Assembly: GCA_016218715.1 (NCBI GenBank)
Contig: JACRDG010000101.1
Span: 1 to 64,000 of the forward strand
Length of the DNA stretch: 64,000 nt
From: Desulfomonile tiedjei
GTDB lineage: Bacteria; Desulfobacterota; Desulfomonilia; Desulfomonilales; Desulfomonilaceae
Reading direction: 5' to 3'
Every line of letters starts with the position of its first letter. The stretch's first letter is position 1. This document shows, one piece after another, positions 32,443 through 41,405 of the stretch. A program made the position numbers and the translations under genes. The notes beneath the pieces are model-generated. The model searched no databases, had not been told where the DNA came from, and saw nothing but the letters and a program-made list of their open reading frames with translations.

Positions 32443-35139
32443 ATGCGTGACAACAAGCTGCCTACCCTTGGGAAGCTGCATGAGGAGCCTGCGGCCCCGA
32501 GGCTTCGCGACGGGAGAGGTACCGCGACAGAAAGCATCGAGCTGAGCAGCTTGTTCACCAGAGACGTCACGTCGTCTGGGAGCTTTGATCTCAGGGGCGT
32601 CGAAGCAACATCCTTTGGGAGACTTATTCAGTCGCTTCCGGTCCCTTCCGTGGTGGTAAATCAATCAAACATTATCGTCATGATAAATCGGGCCTGGGGG
32701 AGAACCAACGCGAGGTACCAGGGGATGCAGGGCACGCTCTTCTCGTCGCTCTTCCCCCATCCTGCCGATGCTGCTACCGCTGAGACGTTGTTGGCCAAGG
32801 TCCTGTCGGGCAGGAAACCGCTGGTGTGGGAAGCCCTCCTGGGATTCGAGGGGACCAGAATATGGGGTCGGGCACACTTTCGCCCTATCCGAGTCCATGA
32901 GGAAAGACTGGCACTCGTTCTTATAGAAGATCTAACGCTCCAGAAAAAACAGCTGCTCCTGAATAAGAAACACGAGGAAGAGCTGCACAAGGCCCATGAT
33001 GAGCTTGAGAAACGTGTGGAAGAACGCACGGTCGAACTGCTGAAAGCGAATCAGAAACTTAGGCGGGAGATAGCTCAACGATGCCGCGCTGAGAGTTCGC
33101 TTCAAGAAAGCAAAGACACGATCGAAGCGCTACTCAACGCGACGACAGATTTGGTGTTCCTCGTGGACACGAACGGAACTCTCCTGGCCTTGAATCAACC
33201 CTGTGCCGAAAGTTTCGGCAAGCCGCGAGAGGAACTGCTCGGCAAACAGGTGAGCGACCTGTTGCCTTCATATGCGGTACCAAAGACAAAACGGCTGCTC
33301 CAGGAGGTGATCCGCGCCGGGAAGGCAGTCCGATTCGAGGAGAGGATCGAAAAGAGGATCTGGCATCACAGTTGCTATCCTGTTCCGGATGCGGACGGAA
33401 CCATCGTGAGCATCGCCGTATTCTCCCGTGACGTGACTCGACGCAAGCTCGCCGAGCAGAGGCTGAAGTTGGCCGGAAAAATATTGGTGACCACCAACGA
33501 GGCCATAGTCGTAACCGACGTTCACGGTAACATTACAGAGATCAACGACGCTTTCTGCAAAATAACCGGGTACTCAAGGGAGGAAGTTATAGGGAAGAAC
33601 CCGAGGATCATGCAGTCTGGACGCCACCCTCGCGAATTCTTTGACCAAATGTGGAAGGTGATCCTGGAAACGGGACAGTGGCACGGGGAAATCTGGGATC
33701 GACGGAAAAATGGTGAGATCTATCCCAAACTTTTGTCCATAAGCGCAGTCCGCAGTAAGCAGAACCGGGTTACGCACTATGTCGGCATCTTTTCTGACAT
33801 TACGAAAATCAAGCAGACCGAGCAGCGCCTGCAGTATCTGGCTCAATACGACCCTCTCACTCGCCTGCCAAACCGGCTCCTTTTCCGGGATCGATTACAG
33901 CAAGCCCTCCTTGAGGCCAATCGCAATAAGAGCATGGTCGCGCTCATGCTTCTCGACCTGGATCGCTTCAAGGATATCAACGACACCTTGGGGCACAAAG
34001 CTGGGGATGATGTGCTCTTTGGCGTTGCTAAACGGCTTACGCATTGTATGCGAAAGAGCGACACGGTGGCGCGCCTCGGGGGAGATGAGTTCACACTTAT
34101 CTTGCCGGATGTCTCGGATACGATGGCGCTCGCTGCTATTGCGCGAAAAGTGATTCAATCCGTGGCCGAACCCTTTCATCTGCCGGGCCGCGAAGTATTC
34201 TTGACTGCAAGCGTGGGGATATCCATATTCCCGGTAGATGGTCTCGAGGCAGACCGTCTGCTCCAAAACGCTGACATGGCTCTCTATCATGGCAAGGAAT
34301 TGGGTAGGAACACCTTTCAGTTTTTCTCGGAGCAAATGAACGAGCAGGTCCTCGCTCGATCCGCATTGGAACAGGATTTGCGCAAGGCTGTGGAGCGCGA
34401 GGAATTCGAGGTCTATTACCAGCCCAAACTCGCGGTGCGGACGGGAGAGCTAACCGGTGTTGAAGCCCTGATTCGGTGGCAGCACCCCACTCGCGGTCTG
34501 GTGAGGCCGGACGAATTCGTAGCACTTGCGGAAGATACCGGGCTCATCGTACCCATCGGCGAGTGGATGCTTCGCACGGCCTGTCGGCAAAACAAGACGT
34601 GGCAAGACATGGGGCTTCCTCCCATCAGGGTGGCGGTCAATGTTTCAGCCCGCCAGTTGCAGCGCGAGGATCTGGCCGCCACTGTCATGAAGATCCTGAA
34701 CGAGACCGGGCTCGATCCGACGTACCTCGAATTGGAACTGACCGAAAGCTTGGCCATGAAGGACGCTGATGCGACTGTCAGAGTCTTTACCGCTCTGAAA
34801 ACAGCGGGGATACACGTTACGATCGATGATTTTGGCACAGGGCACTCTTCCTTGGCCTACCTGAAACGACTGCCAATTGACAAACTGAAGATCGACAAGT
34901 CGTTCATACGGGATATTACCCCCGATACGGACGATGAAGCCATCGTCAAGGCAATTATTGCCGTGGCACACAGCCTGAAACTGAACGTAATTGCCGAAGG
35001 AGTAGAGACCAAAGAACAGCTGGAGTTCTTGCAGTTGCACGATTGCAACGAGTGGCAGGGCTACTTTTTCAGCGGCCCTCAACCTGTTGATGCGCTTACT
35101 GAGTTGTTGCGGCAGGTCCGGACACCGCAGCCAGGATAG
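32443..35139 (+). CDS. PAS-PAS-PAS-GGDEF-EAL cyclic-di-GMP signalling protein
   Basis: The product is 898 residues, probably cytoplasmic (no membrane segments). PAS-like domains lie at about 65-165, 222-335 and 345-460 (last: TTNEAIVVTDVHGNITEIND with GYSREEVIGKNP). A coiled coil (~170-215) separates the first two. The GGDEF domain (~465-630) has RLGGDEF intact and an RKSD product-inhibition site five residues before it. The EAL domain (~640-885) has VEALIRWQHP, ELELTESLAM and IDDFGTGHSSLAYL, so both synthesis and hydrolysis of c-di-GMP are possible. Regulation is by whatever ligand the PAS domains bind. ATG 32443 follows GGAGGTCGGAG. Confidence 0.93.
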   Translation: MRDNKLPTLGKLHEEPAAPRLRDGRGTATESIELSSLFTRDVTSSGSFDLRGVEATSFGRLIQSLPVPSVVVNQSNIIVMINRAWGRTNARYQGMQGTLFSSLFPHPADAATAETLLAKVLSGRKPLVWEALLGFEGTRIWGRAHFRPIRVHEERLALVLIEDLTLQKKQLLLNKKHEEELHKAHDELEKRVEERTVELLKANQKLRREIAQRCRAESSLQESKDTIEALLNATTDLVFLVDTNGTLLALNQPCAESFGKPREELLGKQVSDLLPSYAVPKTKRLLQEVIRAGKAVRFEERIEKRIWHHSCYPVPDADGTIVSIAVFSRDVTRRKLAEQRLKLAGKILVTTNEAIVVTDVHGNITEINDAFCKITGYSREEVIGKNPRIMQSGRHPREFFDQMWKVILETGQWHGEIWDRRKNGEIYPKLLSISAVRSKQNRVTHYVGIFSDITKIKQTEQRLQYLAQYDPLTRLPNRLLFRDRLQQALLEANRNKSMVALMLLDLDRFKDINDTLGHKAGDDVLFGVAKRLTHCMRKSDTVARLGGDEFTLILPDVSDTMALAAIARKVIQSVAEPFHLPGREVFLTASVGISIFPVDGLEADRLLQNADMALYHGKELGRNTFQFFSEQMNEQVLARSALEQDLRKAVEREEFEVYYQPKLAVRTGELTGVEALIRWQHPTRGLVRPDEFVALAEDTGLIVPIGEWMLRTACRQNKTWQDMGLPPIRVAVNVSARQLQREDLAATVMKILNETGLDPTYLELELTESLAMKDADATVRVFTALKTAGIHVTIDDFGTGHSSLAYLKRLPIDKLKIDKSFIRDITPDTDDEAIVKAIIAVAHSLKLNVIAEGVETKEQLEFLQLHDCNEWQGYFFSGPQPVDALTELLRQVRTPQPG

Positions 35140-35321
35140 CATCAGGGTATAAGGGCGCCTGCGATAAGCGTGGCCCGCGGATAAGGTCAGGAAACCGGGC
35201 GGAACCTCGGCACGCCCCGAGCCCGATGGCAAACTGCAGTCGCGGTCCTCCGGCGGCCGTCATATCGGATATTCTTTTTGGCAACGGCCATATTCCAGCC
35301 GTACGGTACCTCCGCCGGCCG

Positions 35322-35915
35322 TCAGCCTGCCGGGCGACCCGGTGCAGCACCTGCACCCGGCGCTGCAGCCGGCGCGCCACCAGAACCGAATCTGGCGACA
35401 AAGCCTCGTGTCTGCAGACCGGTGGTCGATGGCGTCCCCGCGATCTGAGCGAGATACGTCTCGCCGAGTTGGTCAATATGAGCGCTGACGTTGTCAAAGT
35501 AGTTAAAATGGACCTGTTCTTCATCGATGATCTGTTCAAACAATTTCACACTGGTACTGTCCGCGTTTTCTCTGCATACCAACAAGAACTCGTTGTACGT
35601 GTCGATGGTGAAATCCTCGAGGTTGGCGTCGAAGGAGAACACGACCCGGACCAACTGGCCTTTTTCAGCCGTTCCCGCTGGCTCTGCCACTGGTTCCCCA
35701 CCTAATTCCGCGATCCGTTCGGCAAACATCTCGGCGTGGCGCATCTCATCGATCGCTATGAGTTTGACCTTCGCTGCCATATCGCCGTAATCCATATTGT
35801 CCAAATTGTAGTGCTGGTTCATGTACTGGGCGATGGCGTGCAGCTCCATGGCGCGCGCCTTGTTCAATACTTCAATGACGTTTGCCCTCCTTTGTTCCCT
35901 GGATTCCTGGGACAT
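35322..35915 (-). CDS. bfr: Bacterioferritin-like iron-storage protein
   Basis: The product is 197 residues from the ATG at 35915, directly after AGGAGGTGCACC, an excellent ribosome site. The four-helix ferritin fold shows the dinuclear iron ligands: E in MELHAIAQYMNQHY, DEMRHAEMFAERI, E in VCRENADS and DEEQVHFNYFD. The methionine of DEMRHAE sits where bacterioferritin holds its haem ligand. The length exceeds bacterioferritin (~158) because of an Ala/Gly/Pro-rich tail of ~35 residues, which is unusual. It would store iron and consume peroxide or oxygen. It stands alone. Confidence 0.85.
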   Translation of the reverse strand: MSQESREQRRANVIEVLNKARAMELHAIAQYMNQHYNLDNMDYGDMAAKVKLIAIDEMRHAEMFAERIAELGGEPVAEPAGTAEKGQLVRVVFSFDANLEDFTIDTYNEFLLVCRENADSTSVKLFEQIIDEEQVHFNYFDNVSAHIDQLGETYLAQIAGTPSTTGLQTRGFVARFGSGGAPAAAPGAGAAPGRPAG

Positions 35916-36562
35916 GGTGCACCTCCTCGTTCCTTTTACATCCGTAAGAGACAACAAAGGTCGGCGGCAGGCAATCCCGGGAGCCAGTGGCCCCGTCGGC
36001 TGCAGTGCCGCTCTGTCAAGTTCGCTGAATCCGCTCGTTCATGCCGGCCAAGGGCCGCAGGACTCTGCCTTCCCTCAATGGTCGAGCATACCCTGCGACA
36101 GGACCTCCAGTCAACCGCGTCTTCTCGGTTGCTCCTCGCGCGGTCTTTTCGGCCGCAGACTACCATGGGGTTCTGTGCGCCCCCGATGAGGATCGCCGCT
36201 CGCCGCCTCTCGAGGCGGCTCTGTTCCCGAGACCGGTGAATTGCCTTAATACACCTATTCGCAAATACAGTGTCTCCCTTGGGGTCCCTGCGCTTGGCTG
36301 TTGAGTGGGGCCGGCATCTTGCCGGTCAATGGAGAAATGACAGGCGGGACGCCTGTCCCACCAATACAGCCAGAGAGGCCGCGGTGGTTGACACAAACCG
36401 CGCCCACAGGAATCCGCGACCGCATGTATGAAATGGCGCTCCTAGCCAAAGCCGTTCTCCTGCACCCGAAATCGTTCGAGGGCCACCGGTTGACCCTTGA
36501 CTTGCCGCGCGGGCGACCAATGCGTACCAATAGAGAAATCGACGCGAGGAGGGGAACGCGCC
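35916..36562. other. Gene-free interval with family A repeat
   Basis: I see no gene from 35916 to 36562. The family A element fills 36246-36437. The part 35916-36245 is ordinary GC-rich sequence with no recognisable structure, and the last ~60 bases form the leader of the DUF1259 gene. Confidence 0.6.
36246..36437 (+). repeat. Family A dispersed repeat, full length
   Basis: The left end is CACCTATTCGCAAATACAGT and the right end GCGACCGCATGTATGAAATG. It has GTCCCTGCGCTTGGCTGTTG, the GGGGCCGGCATCTTGCCGGT core, GACAGGCGGGACGCCTGTC, CACCAATACAGCCAGAGAGG and GCCGCGGTGGTTGACACAAA in the same order as the reverse copy at 1380-1572. It is one of the best preserved copies. Confidence 0.85.
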
Positions 36563-37567
36563 ATGACCGGTTTCACGAAATCGTTCATTCTTTCGCTTCC
36601 ACTGCTTCTTTCATCCTTCATTATGCCAACGTTTTCCCTTGCTGCCGGGGATCTCCGGGCGGTCCAGCAAATCTTGGGTCCCTTCGGGCAATTGGAAGAC
36701 GGCGTCCTGCTGTTTCGGTACCCTCGAAGCGACATAAACGTGAAGGTCGACGGGGAGCCGATCCCTACGGCGCTGGGCTTCGGTTCTTGGGTCGCGTGGA
36801 AAAGTATGGGAAAAGATGTGATCGTCTTGGGGGATCTCGCCCTGCTGGACAAGGAGGTAAATCCGGTACTATCGGCTCTTCAGGCCGCTGGCATGCAGAT
36901 GACCGGGTTGCATACTCGCTATTTCGGTGACCGGCCTCGCGTGATGTTTATGCACATTTCCGGCAAGGGAGATGCATCGAAACTCGCTACCGCAGTTAGC
37001 AATGCTTTGGGCAAGACCGCCACGCCTGTTGCAGCCTCCGCGGCAGAGAGCGCGTCACAGCCTTCTCTGAACTTGGACACCAAGCGCCTCCAGGAGATCG
37101 TCGGCCGTCCTGGGCAAGCAGCCGGAGGCGCGTTCAAGATTGTGGTCGGCCGCCCCGGGGTACGGATGCATGGGACGGAACTCCCCTCCGCCATGGGCGT
37201 CAACTCGTGGGCCGGATTTGTCGGCACCAATGAAAAGGCGCATGTCGCCGGTGACGTGGCCATGTCCGACCACGAGGTGAATCGGGTGATCAAGGCGTTG
37301 CAAAAGGGAGGTATACAGGTCGTTGGGCTCCATAACCACATGATGGACGAAACCCCGCGCGTGTTCTTCCTCTATTTCTGGGGAACCGGTCCGGCCGAAA
37401 AGCTGGCGCAAACGGTGCGCGCTGCCTTCGATGAGGCAAAAGGGCCGATAAAGGGGAACGTGCAATCCGCCGAGTCTCGTGGCAAGGCGCGGGTGGTGTC
37501 ATTCGTGAAAGGTGAGATGGGGTACGTGCGCCGCGATCGTCCGCGTCGCACGTACAGCGGGCAGTAA
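36563..37567 (+). CDS. Exported protein with two DUF1259 (LppY/LpqO) domains
   Basis: The product is 334 residues from the ATG at 36563, which follows GAGGAGGGGAACGCG. A signal peptide (MTGFTKSFILSLPLLLSSFI to SLAAG) exports it. Two tandem DUF1259/LppY-LpqO-type units follow, at about 28-150 (ILGPFGQLEDGVLLFRYPR and MQMTGLHTRYFGDRPRVMFMH) and 180-300 (IVGRPGQAAGGAFKIVVGR and GIQVVGLHNHMMDETPRVFFL). The repeated HxH/HNHM-type patches suggest a metal- or ligand-binding function, but none is established. The C-terminus is basic. It stands alone on the plus strand between two repeat elements. Confidence 0.85.
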   Translation: MTGFTKSFILSLPLLLSSFIMPTFSLAAGDLRAVQQILGPFGQLEDGVLLFRYPRSDINVKVDGEPIPTALGFGSWVAWKSMGKDVIVLGDLALLDKEVNPVLSALQAAGMQMTGLHTRYFGDRPRVMFMHISGKGDASKLATAVSNALGKTATPVAASAAESASQPSLNLDTKRLQEIVGRPGQAAGGAFKIVVGRPGVRMHGTELPSAMGVNSWAGFVGTNEKAHVAGDVAMSDHEVNRVIKALQKGGIQVVGLHNHMMDETPRVFFLYFWGTGPAEKLAQTVRAAFDEAKGPIKGNVQSAESRGKARVVSFVKGEMGYVRRDRPRRTYSGQ

Positions 37568-37890
37568 CACGAATGAGCGACCGAGGAATCGTATCAAGCG
37601 TACGCCTGATCGCAACTATGGTGTCACACGATACCTAACTCCATCAGCGGTTCCGTAGGGCCCGGAGTCCCTGCCCATTCTGAACGACCGGCATGGAGGC
37701 CGGTCGCTACCATCAAGGCTGTCCGTTGCCCTGACTGGAGCAGGCGTAGGATGCGCTGACCAACCGGAACAGCATCGCTCGAGGTATTCTCTCGACAGAT
37801 ACGGTTCGCTTTGCTTACCACATCCTGCGCGGCCTCCGGTGGCACAGCATTGCCGCTATTGCCGAGCGGACGGTAACGACAAGACTCATA
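37568..37890. other. Gene-free interval with small palindrome and family B repeat
   Basis: No gene is seen. It contains a GACCGGCATGGAGGCCGGTC hairpin at about 37684-37704 and the family B repeat at 37737-37835. Confidence 0.65.
37737..37835. repeat. Family B dispersed repeat, copy 2
   Basis: It reads GCAGGCGTAGGATGCGCTGA, GAACAGCATCGCTCGAGG, TTCTCTCGACAGATACGGTT, CTTACCACATCCTGCGCGGC. It matches copy 1 at 6016-6110 in the same order with a few substitutions. Confidence 0.8.
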
Positions 37891-38310
37891 TCAGAGCCGA
37901 TAGGCGTCTCGGAATGCCACGTAGCACAGCGCAGCGATCAATATCAGGACTACCCCGTATACCGCCGTGAGTACCTTTCGTGTTCCAGGTGGACCTGGAG
38001 GTGTACGGGCGATCTCGAGAACCATTTCCTGAAGCAGCAGGACGCAAATGACCCCAGTAAATGCCACCAAGGCCCAGCGTTCGTTCAAGATGTTCAGCAA
38101 CTGAAGCAGACCGATCACCATCCACGCAATGCCACCCGTTAATGACACAACGGTCTTTGCCGCAGAATAGCGTGATTTCTCCTTCAGATAATATCCTCTT
38201 ATGACCCAGAAAGCGAGGAATCCCCCCAACAGAAGGTGAAAAACCGATAATAACGAAACTGTTATGGTCCCAGATGCTTGCTCCACTTCACTTCCCCCTT
38301 TCGGGGCCAT
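37891..38310 (-). CDS. Four-helix membrane protein of unknown function
   Basis: The product is 139 residues with four hydrophobic segments at about 18-40, 55-75, 80-98 and 113-134 (SLLSVFHLLLGGFLAFWVI, VSLTGGIAWMVIGLLQLL, LVAFTGVICVLLLQEMVL, VYGVVLILIAALCYVAF). The loop between helices 1 and 2 is basic (YYLKEKSRYSAAK), indicating it faces the cytoplasm. No family is recognised. ATG 38310 has TGAGGC close upstream. It stands alone between repeats, so context gives no hint. Confidence 0.65.
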   Translation of the reverse strand: MAPKGGSEVEQASGTITVSLLSVFHLLLGGFLAFWVIRGYYLKEKSRYSAAKTVVSLTGGIAWMVIGLLQLLNILNERWALVAFTGVICVLLLQEMVLEIARTPPGPPGTRKVLTAVYGVVLILIAALCYVAFRDAYRL

Positions 38311-38375
38311 TCTGCCTCAAATGAGATCTGATAGGCCATGAAATGGCTGTCAATCTATGGGACATTCAGTTTCTC

Positions 38376-38531
38376 AGTGCAGGATTTCGTAAGTACGGTC
38401 GCACATTCTCCCCCGTCACCCCGGCGAAGGCAGGGGTCCAGAAATCCTGGATTCCGGCCTCCGCCGGAATGACGAACGATGATTTCGACGAGCAATGCAT
38501 GCGTGACCGAACTTGCGAAAAGGAGTACTAA
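38376..38531. repeat. Composite repeat: family A ends around a 'CACCCCGGCGAA' interior
   Basis: The left end is GATTTCGTAAGTACGGTCGC and the right end GACCGAACTTGCGAAAAGGA, the same terminal inverted repeats that flank family A elements. The interior (38408-38475) is instead the GTCACCCCGGCGAAGGC / CCGCCGGAATGACG repeat seen at 990-1105. This shows the ends and interiors are separable modules. Confidence 0.8.
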
Positions 38532-38536
38532 GTCAA

Positions 38537-40444
38537 CTATTTCGCAGCCTTGCGCGCTTTCAACCGCGCGGATTTGATCAGAGGCTTGAACTGTTCGATG
38601 GCCACGTCGCGGGACAGCTTGAGCAGCTCCTGCTTCAATCCTTCCACGGTCCGGAACCTGTCATCGGGCTTCTTTTCCATGGCCTTGGCGATGATGTCCG
38701 ACAAGGCAGCGGGCACGCTCGGTAACACCTGCACGGGCGGTATCAGCTGTTCGGTAACGTGCTTGCGGATCACTTCGAGATTGGTGAAAGCCGAGAACGG
38801 CGGTTTTCCCACCAACACGTGATACATCGTCGCTCCCAGCGAATAGATGTCCGATCGCACTTCCACCGCGTGCTCGCCTCTGGCCTGCTCGGGAGACATG
38901 TACAGCGGCGTTCCCATTGCCATACCCCGTTCCGAATCGTCCTGGTACGTGTTGAGGTCTTTCACCAGGCCGAAGTCCACCAGCATCGCGCTCCCGGCAG
39001 GGGTCAAAAGGATGTTCGCGGGCTTGATGTCGCCGTGGACGGCCGAATGCTCGTGAGCTGCCTGGAGCGCCTTGCACACATCCAGGAATATGCGCAGGAA
39101 ATCGGTGGTGGTGATCTCCTGTTTGGAGTTGAGTGCGTCTTGAAGGCTCCGACCGGCCACGTACTGCATCACGATGAAGCTGTGGCCGGCTTCTTCTCCC
39201 GCATTCATCACCGCGACGATATTGGCATGGTTGATCCGTGCAATTACCTGGGCTTCCTTCACAAATCGATCGGCCAGGCGGGAACCTGATTTTTTCAGGT
39301 TAGGATTGAGGATCTTGATCGCCACCGGGATATCCAGAGCGAGATGATGACCCTTGTACACGGTGGCTACGCTCCCCTTGCCGATGATCCGGTCTATTCT
39401 GCACCCCGCGACACGATAGCCCCTCAACGGGTTGTCCGGGGCCGGCTCGTGATGCCCAAACGGGACGAGCACCGATTCCCCACAGGGACATTTTGTCATT
39501 TGACCCGACGAGGCTTCCGTTGAGGTCACAATGCGCCCGCAATGATCGCAATGGAATCGTATCTTGGAAGTCTGCTCCAGCGGATGATGCTCATCGCTTT
39601 CCAGTTGTCCCAGCAATTGCTCCAGCTTCGCTTTGATGGTTTCGTCCACGGAGAGAAACTGTATTCCCATTCCCAGGACGTTATCCTTCTCTTTCTGCTT
39701 GCTTTCTTGACGGACCGCTTGGCCGATCAGGTCGACGGTCCCTGTTTCCGCTCCGTCGGGAAGCTCAAACCTGAGGAATACCACGCTGCCGACGGGCACC
39801 GGCGCATGGGTGAGTACGAACATCCCCACGAGGCTCAGATCCGTCGCGTAACCGGTAGCCCATCGTGCCTGATCGAAGGAGTACTCGATCCGGCCGGAGA
39901 ACTTGTGCCGGGGTGCACGCCGCCGCGGATCCATGTACCCTACAGCGGAGAGTGGGACGGGCGCGGGTTCGCTCTCGGCGGACTGGTCGATCTGGGCGTC
40001 CGGAGCCATCGCGGTCAACCCAAGGGCAGAGTCGGCGTCGAATATTGAAAAATCGATTAGTTTCGTGAGTTGCCGGATTCTCTCTTCGAGATCGGGCATG
40101 ACCGCGGGATCTTCACTCTGGATCAGGACGAGCCTTTCCAGAGCGGCCTCCGAACGGCCGAGTTTCAGGTAGATGTCGGCAAGGTCACCATAGATCAGGA
40201 GACGGTTCTTTTTCGGGATGTCACCGAAGCAGAGGGCCTTGAGCAGCATCTTTTCCGCCTGGTCCGGCAGGTTCAGAGCGAGAAAGCACGATGCTATCTC
40301 ACGGCAGGTGCGATAGATAAGCGATTCGTCGGCCAGAGCCTTGCCGAATTCAGCGATAGCCTCTCGGAAAAGGCCCATGTCTTTGTACGTCTCACCTTTG
40401 CTGAAGGAGACGTCCGGTGCGTCCAAAGTCTCACTCCCACGCAC
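38537..40444 (-). CDS. Ser/Thr protein kinase with N-terminal TPR, PilZ and zinc-ribbon domains
   Basis: The product is up to 635 residues. Order: TPR-like helices (~10-135); PilZ domain (~172-285: RRRAPRHKFSGRIEY and the DLSLVGMFV motif that binds c-di-GMP); zinc ribbon (~297-330: FHCDHCGRIV and TKCPCGES); Hanks-type kinase (~345-612). Kinase motifs are complete: GKGSVATVYKG, VAIKIL, VHGDIKPANILL, DFGLVKD, GTPLYMSPEQ. No membrane segment. The start is a GTG at 40444; a TTG at 40426 follows GGGAG at better spacing and is an alternative. Linking a PilZ domain to a kinase suggests c-di-GMP-controlled phosphorylation, an inference supported by the GGDEF-EAL gene nearby. Confidence 0.88.
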   Translation of the reverse strand: MRGSETLDAPDVSFSKGETYKDMGLFREAIAEFGKALADESLIYRTCREIASCFLALNLPDQAEKMLLKALCFGDIPKKNRLLIYGDLADIYLKLGRSEAALERLVLIQSEDPAVMPDLEERIRQLTKLIDFSIFDADSALGLTAMAPDAQIDQSAESEPAPVPLSAVGYMDPRRRAPRHKFSGRIEYSFDQARWATGYATDLSLVGMFVLTHAPVPVGSVVFLRFELPDGAETGTVDLIGQAVRQESKQKEKDNVLGMGIQFLSVDETIKAKLEQLLGQLESDEHHPLEQTSKIRFHCDHCGRIVTSTEASSGQMTKCPCGESVLVPFGHHEPAPDNPLRGYRVAGCRIDRIIGKGSVATVYKGHHLALDIPVAIKILNPNLKKSGSRLADRFVKEAQVIARINHANIVAVMNAGEEAGHSFIVMQYVAGRSLQDALNSKQEITTTDFLRIFLDVCKALQAAHEHSAVHGDIKPANILLTPAGSAMLVDFGLVKDLNTYQDDSERGMAMGTPLYMSPEQARGEHAVEVRSDIYSLGATMYHVLVGKPPFSAFTNLEVIRKHVTEQLIPPVQVLPSVPAALSDIIAKAMEKKPDDRFRTVEGLKQELLKLSRDVAIEQFKPLIKSARLKARKAAK

Positions 40445-40679
40445 GGATCGGCAACGCGTCTTCCGATCGCGTGCCTCACGGGCTGCTCTATTCCTGCATC
40501 AGTCAGGTGACGTCAACGAGAGTACCAATGCTTTGCCAGCTATGCCGCGGCAGTGCCTCATACGGACCGTGCGATTTCTACAACATAAGCCGCGGCTCGC
40601 GCAAGGTCAAGAAGTGAATTTTGCGGAAGTAGCGAGGGGCGAACGCTGCGACGCAGGGAAACGGCCTGCGTGCGGCCCG

Positions 40680-41405
40680 TCAAAACGCGGTCGTTTCAAG
40701 GTCTCGGGTACGGAGGGTTTCGTCTCGGATTCGTGCCGCTTCGATGAGAAGGAATTGGCTGGCCTTGGAAACCGTGATCTTGTCGGGTTCCCGCCACGGA
40801 AGGTTGGTGAACCGGCCGCCTTCGAAGCTGAGGCACCGATACAGGGCTTCTTCCCCTTCCTGGCTGCCGCACACCGCGTGCACTACCTCGCCGTCACACA
40901 GAAAGATCAGACCGGTCGGCAGGTCATCGGTAGTGATCTGCAACACTAACTTCTTGCCTGTGAGCAGCAAGAACTGGAGGTACTCGATGATGTCGATGTC
41001 TTCGAGGGTCCCGGAAAAACGTGCCGATTCCATCGGCCGCACCCCGGTAGAATAGAAGAACTGAACGATCTCCTGCGTATCGACCAGCTTGTTGACGACG
41101 ATATTCGCTCCTTTCTTGAGGACGAGCACTTCGATCAGCGGCGACTCGAAATCGCTCGTCACCACTATGGGGAGCGTAGGCCATCGCCTGCGGACCCAGA
41201 CGAGCAGATCCAGTTCGGCCATCTTGGTCATTAGCACGTCAATGATGAGACCGCCGAACTCCTTGGTGTCCAGAAGCCGCCGCGCTTCACGCTGGTTGTG
41301 CATTGCCACCACGCGCAAACCTGCCTTCGCGAGTTTGCGTCGGACGGCTTTCGTGAGTTCGGGGTCTCTGTCTACCAGAAGAATTGAGTGCTTTTGCTCG
41401 CCCAT
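40680..41405 (-). CDS. Response-regulator receiver with C-terminal DUF4388 (PATAN) domain
   Basis: The product is 241 residues. The receiver domain (~5-120) starts SILLVDRDPELTKAVRRKLA, with the phosphoacceptor in GGLIIDVLM near residue 54 and the switch threonine/lysine region at VVTSDF and VVNKLVD. The DUF4388 domain (~128-230) reads FSGTLEDIDIIEYLQFLLL, GLIFLCDGEVVHAVCGSQEGEEALYR, typical of PATAN proteins in delta-proteobacterial chemosensory and exopolysaccharide pathways. There is no DNA-binding domain. It lies 235 bases upstream of the kinase gene on the same strand; a shared pathway is plausible. Confidence 0.85.
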   Translation of the reverse strand: MGEQKHSILLVDRDPELTKAVRRKLAKAGLRVVAMHNQREARRLLDTKEFGGLIIDVLMTKMAELDLLVWVRRRWPTLPIVVTSDFESPLIEVLVLKKGANIVVNKLVDTQEIVQFFYSTGVRPMESARFSGTLEDIDIIEYLQFLLLTGKKLVLQITTDDLPTGLIFLCDGEVVHAVCGSQEGEEALYRCLSFEGGRFTNLPWREPDKITVSKASQFLLIEAARIRDETLRTRDLETTAF

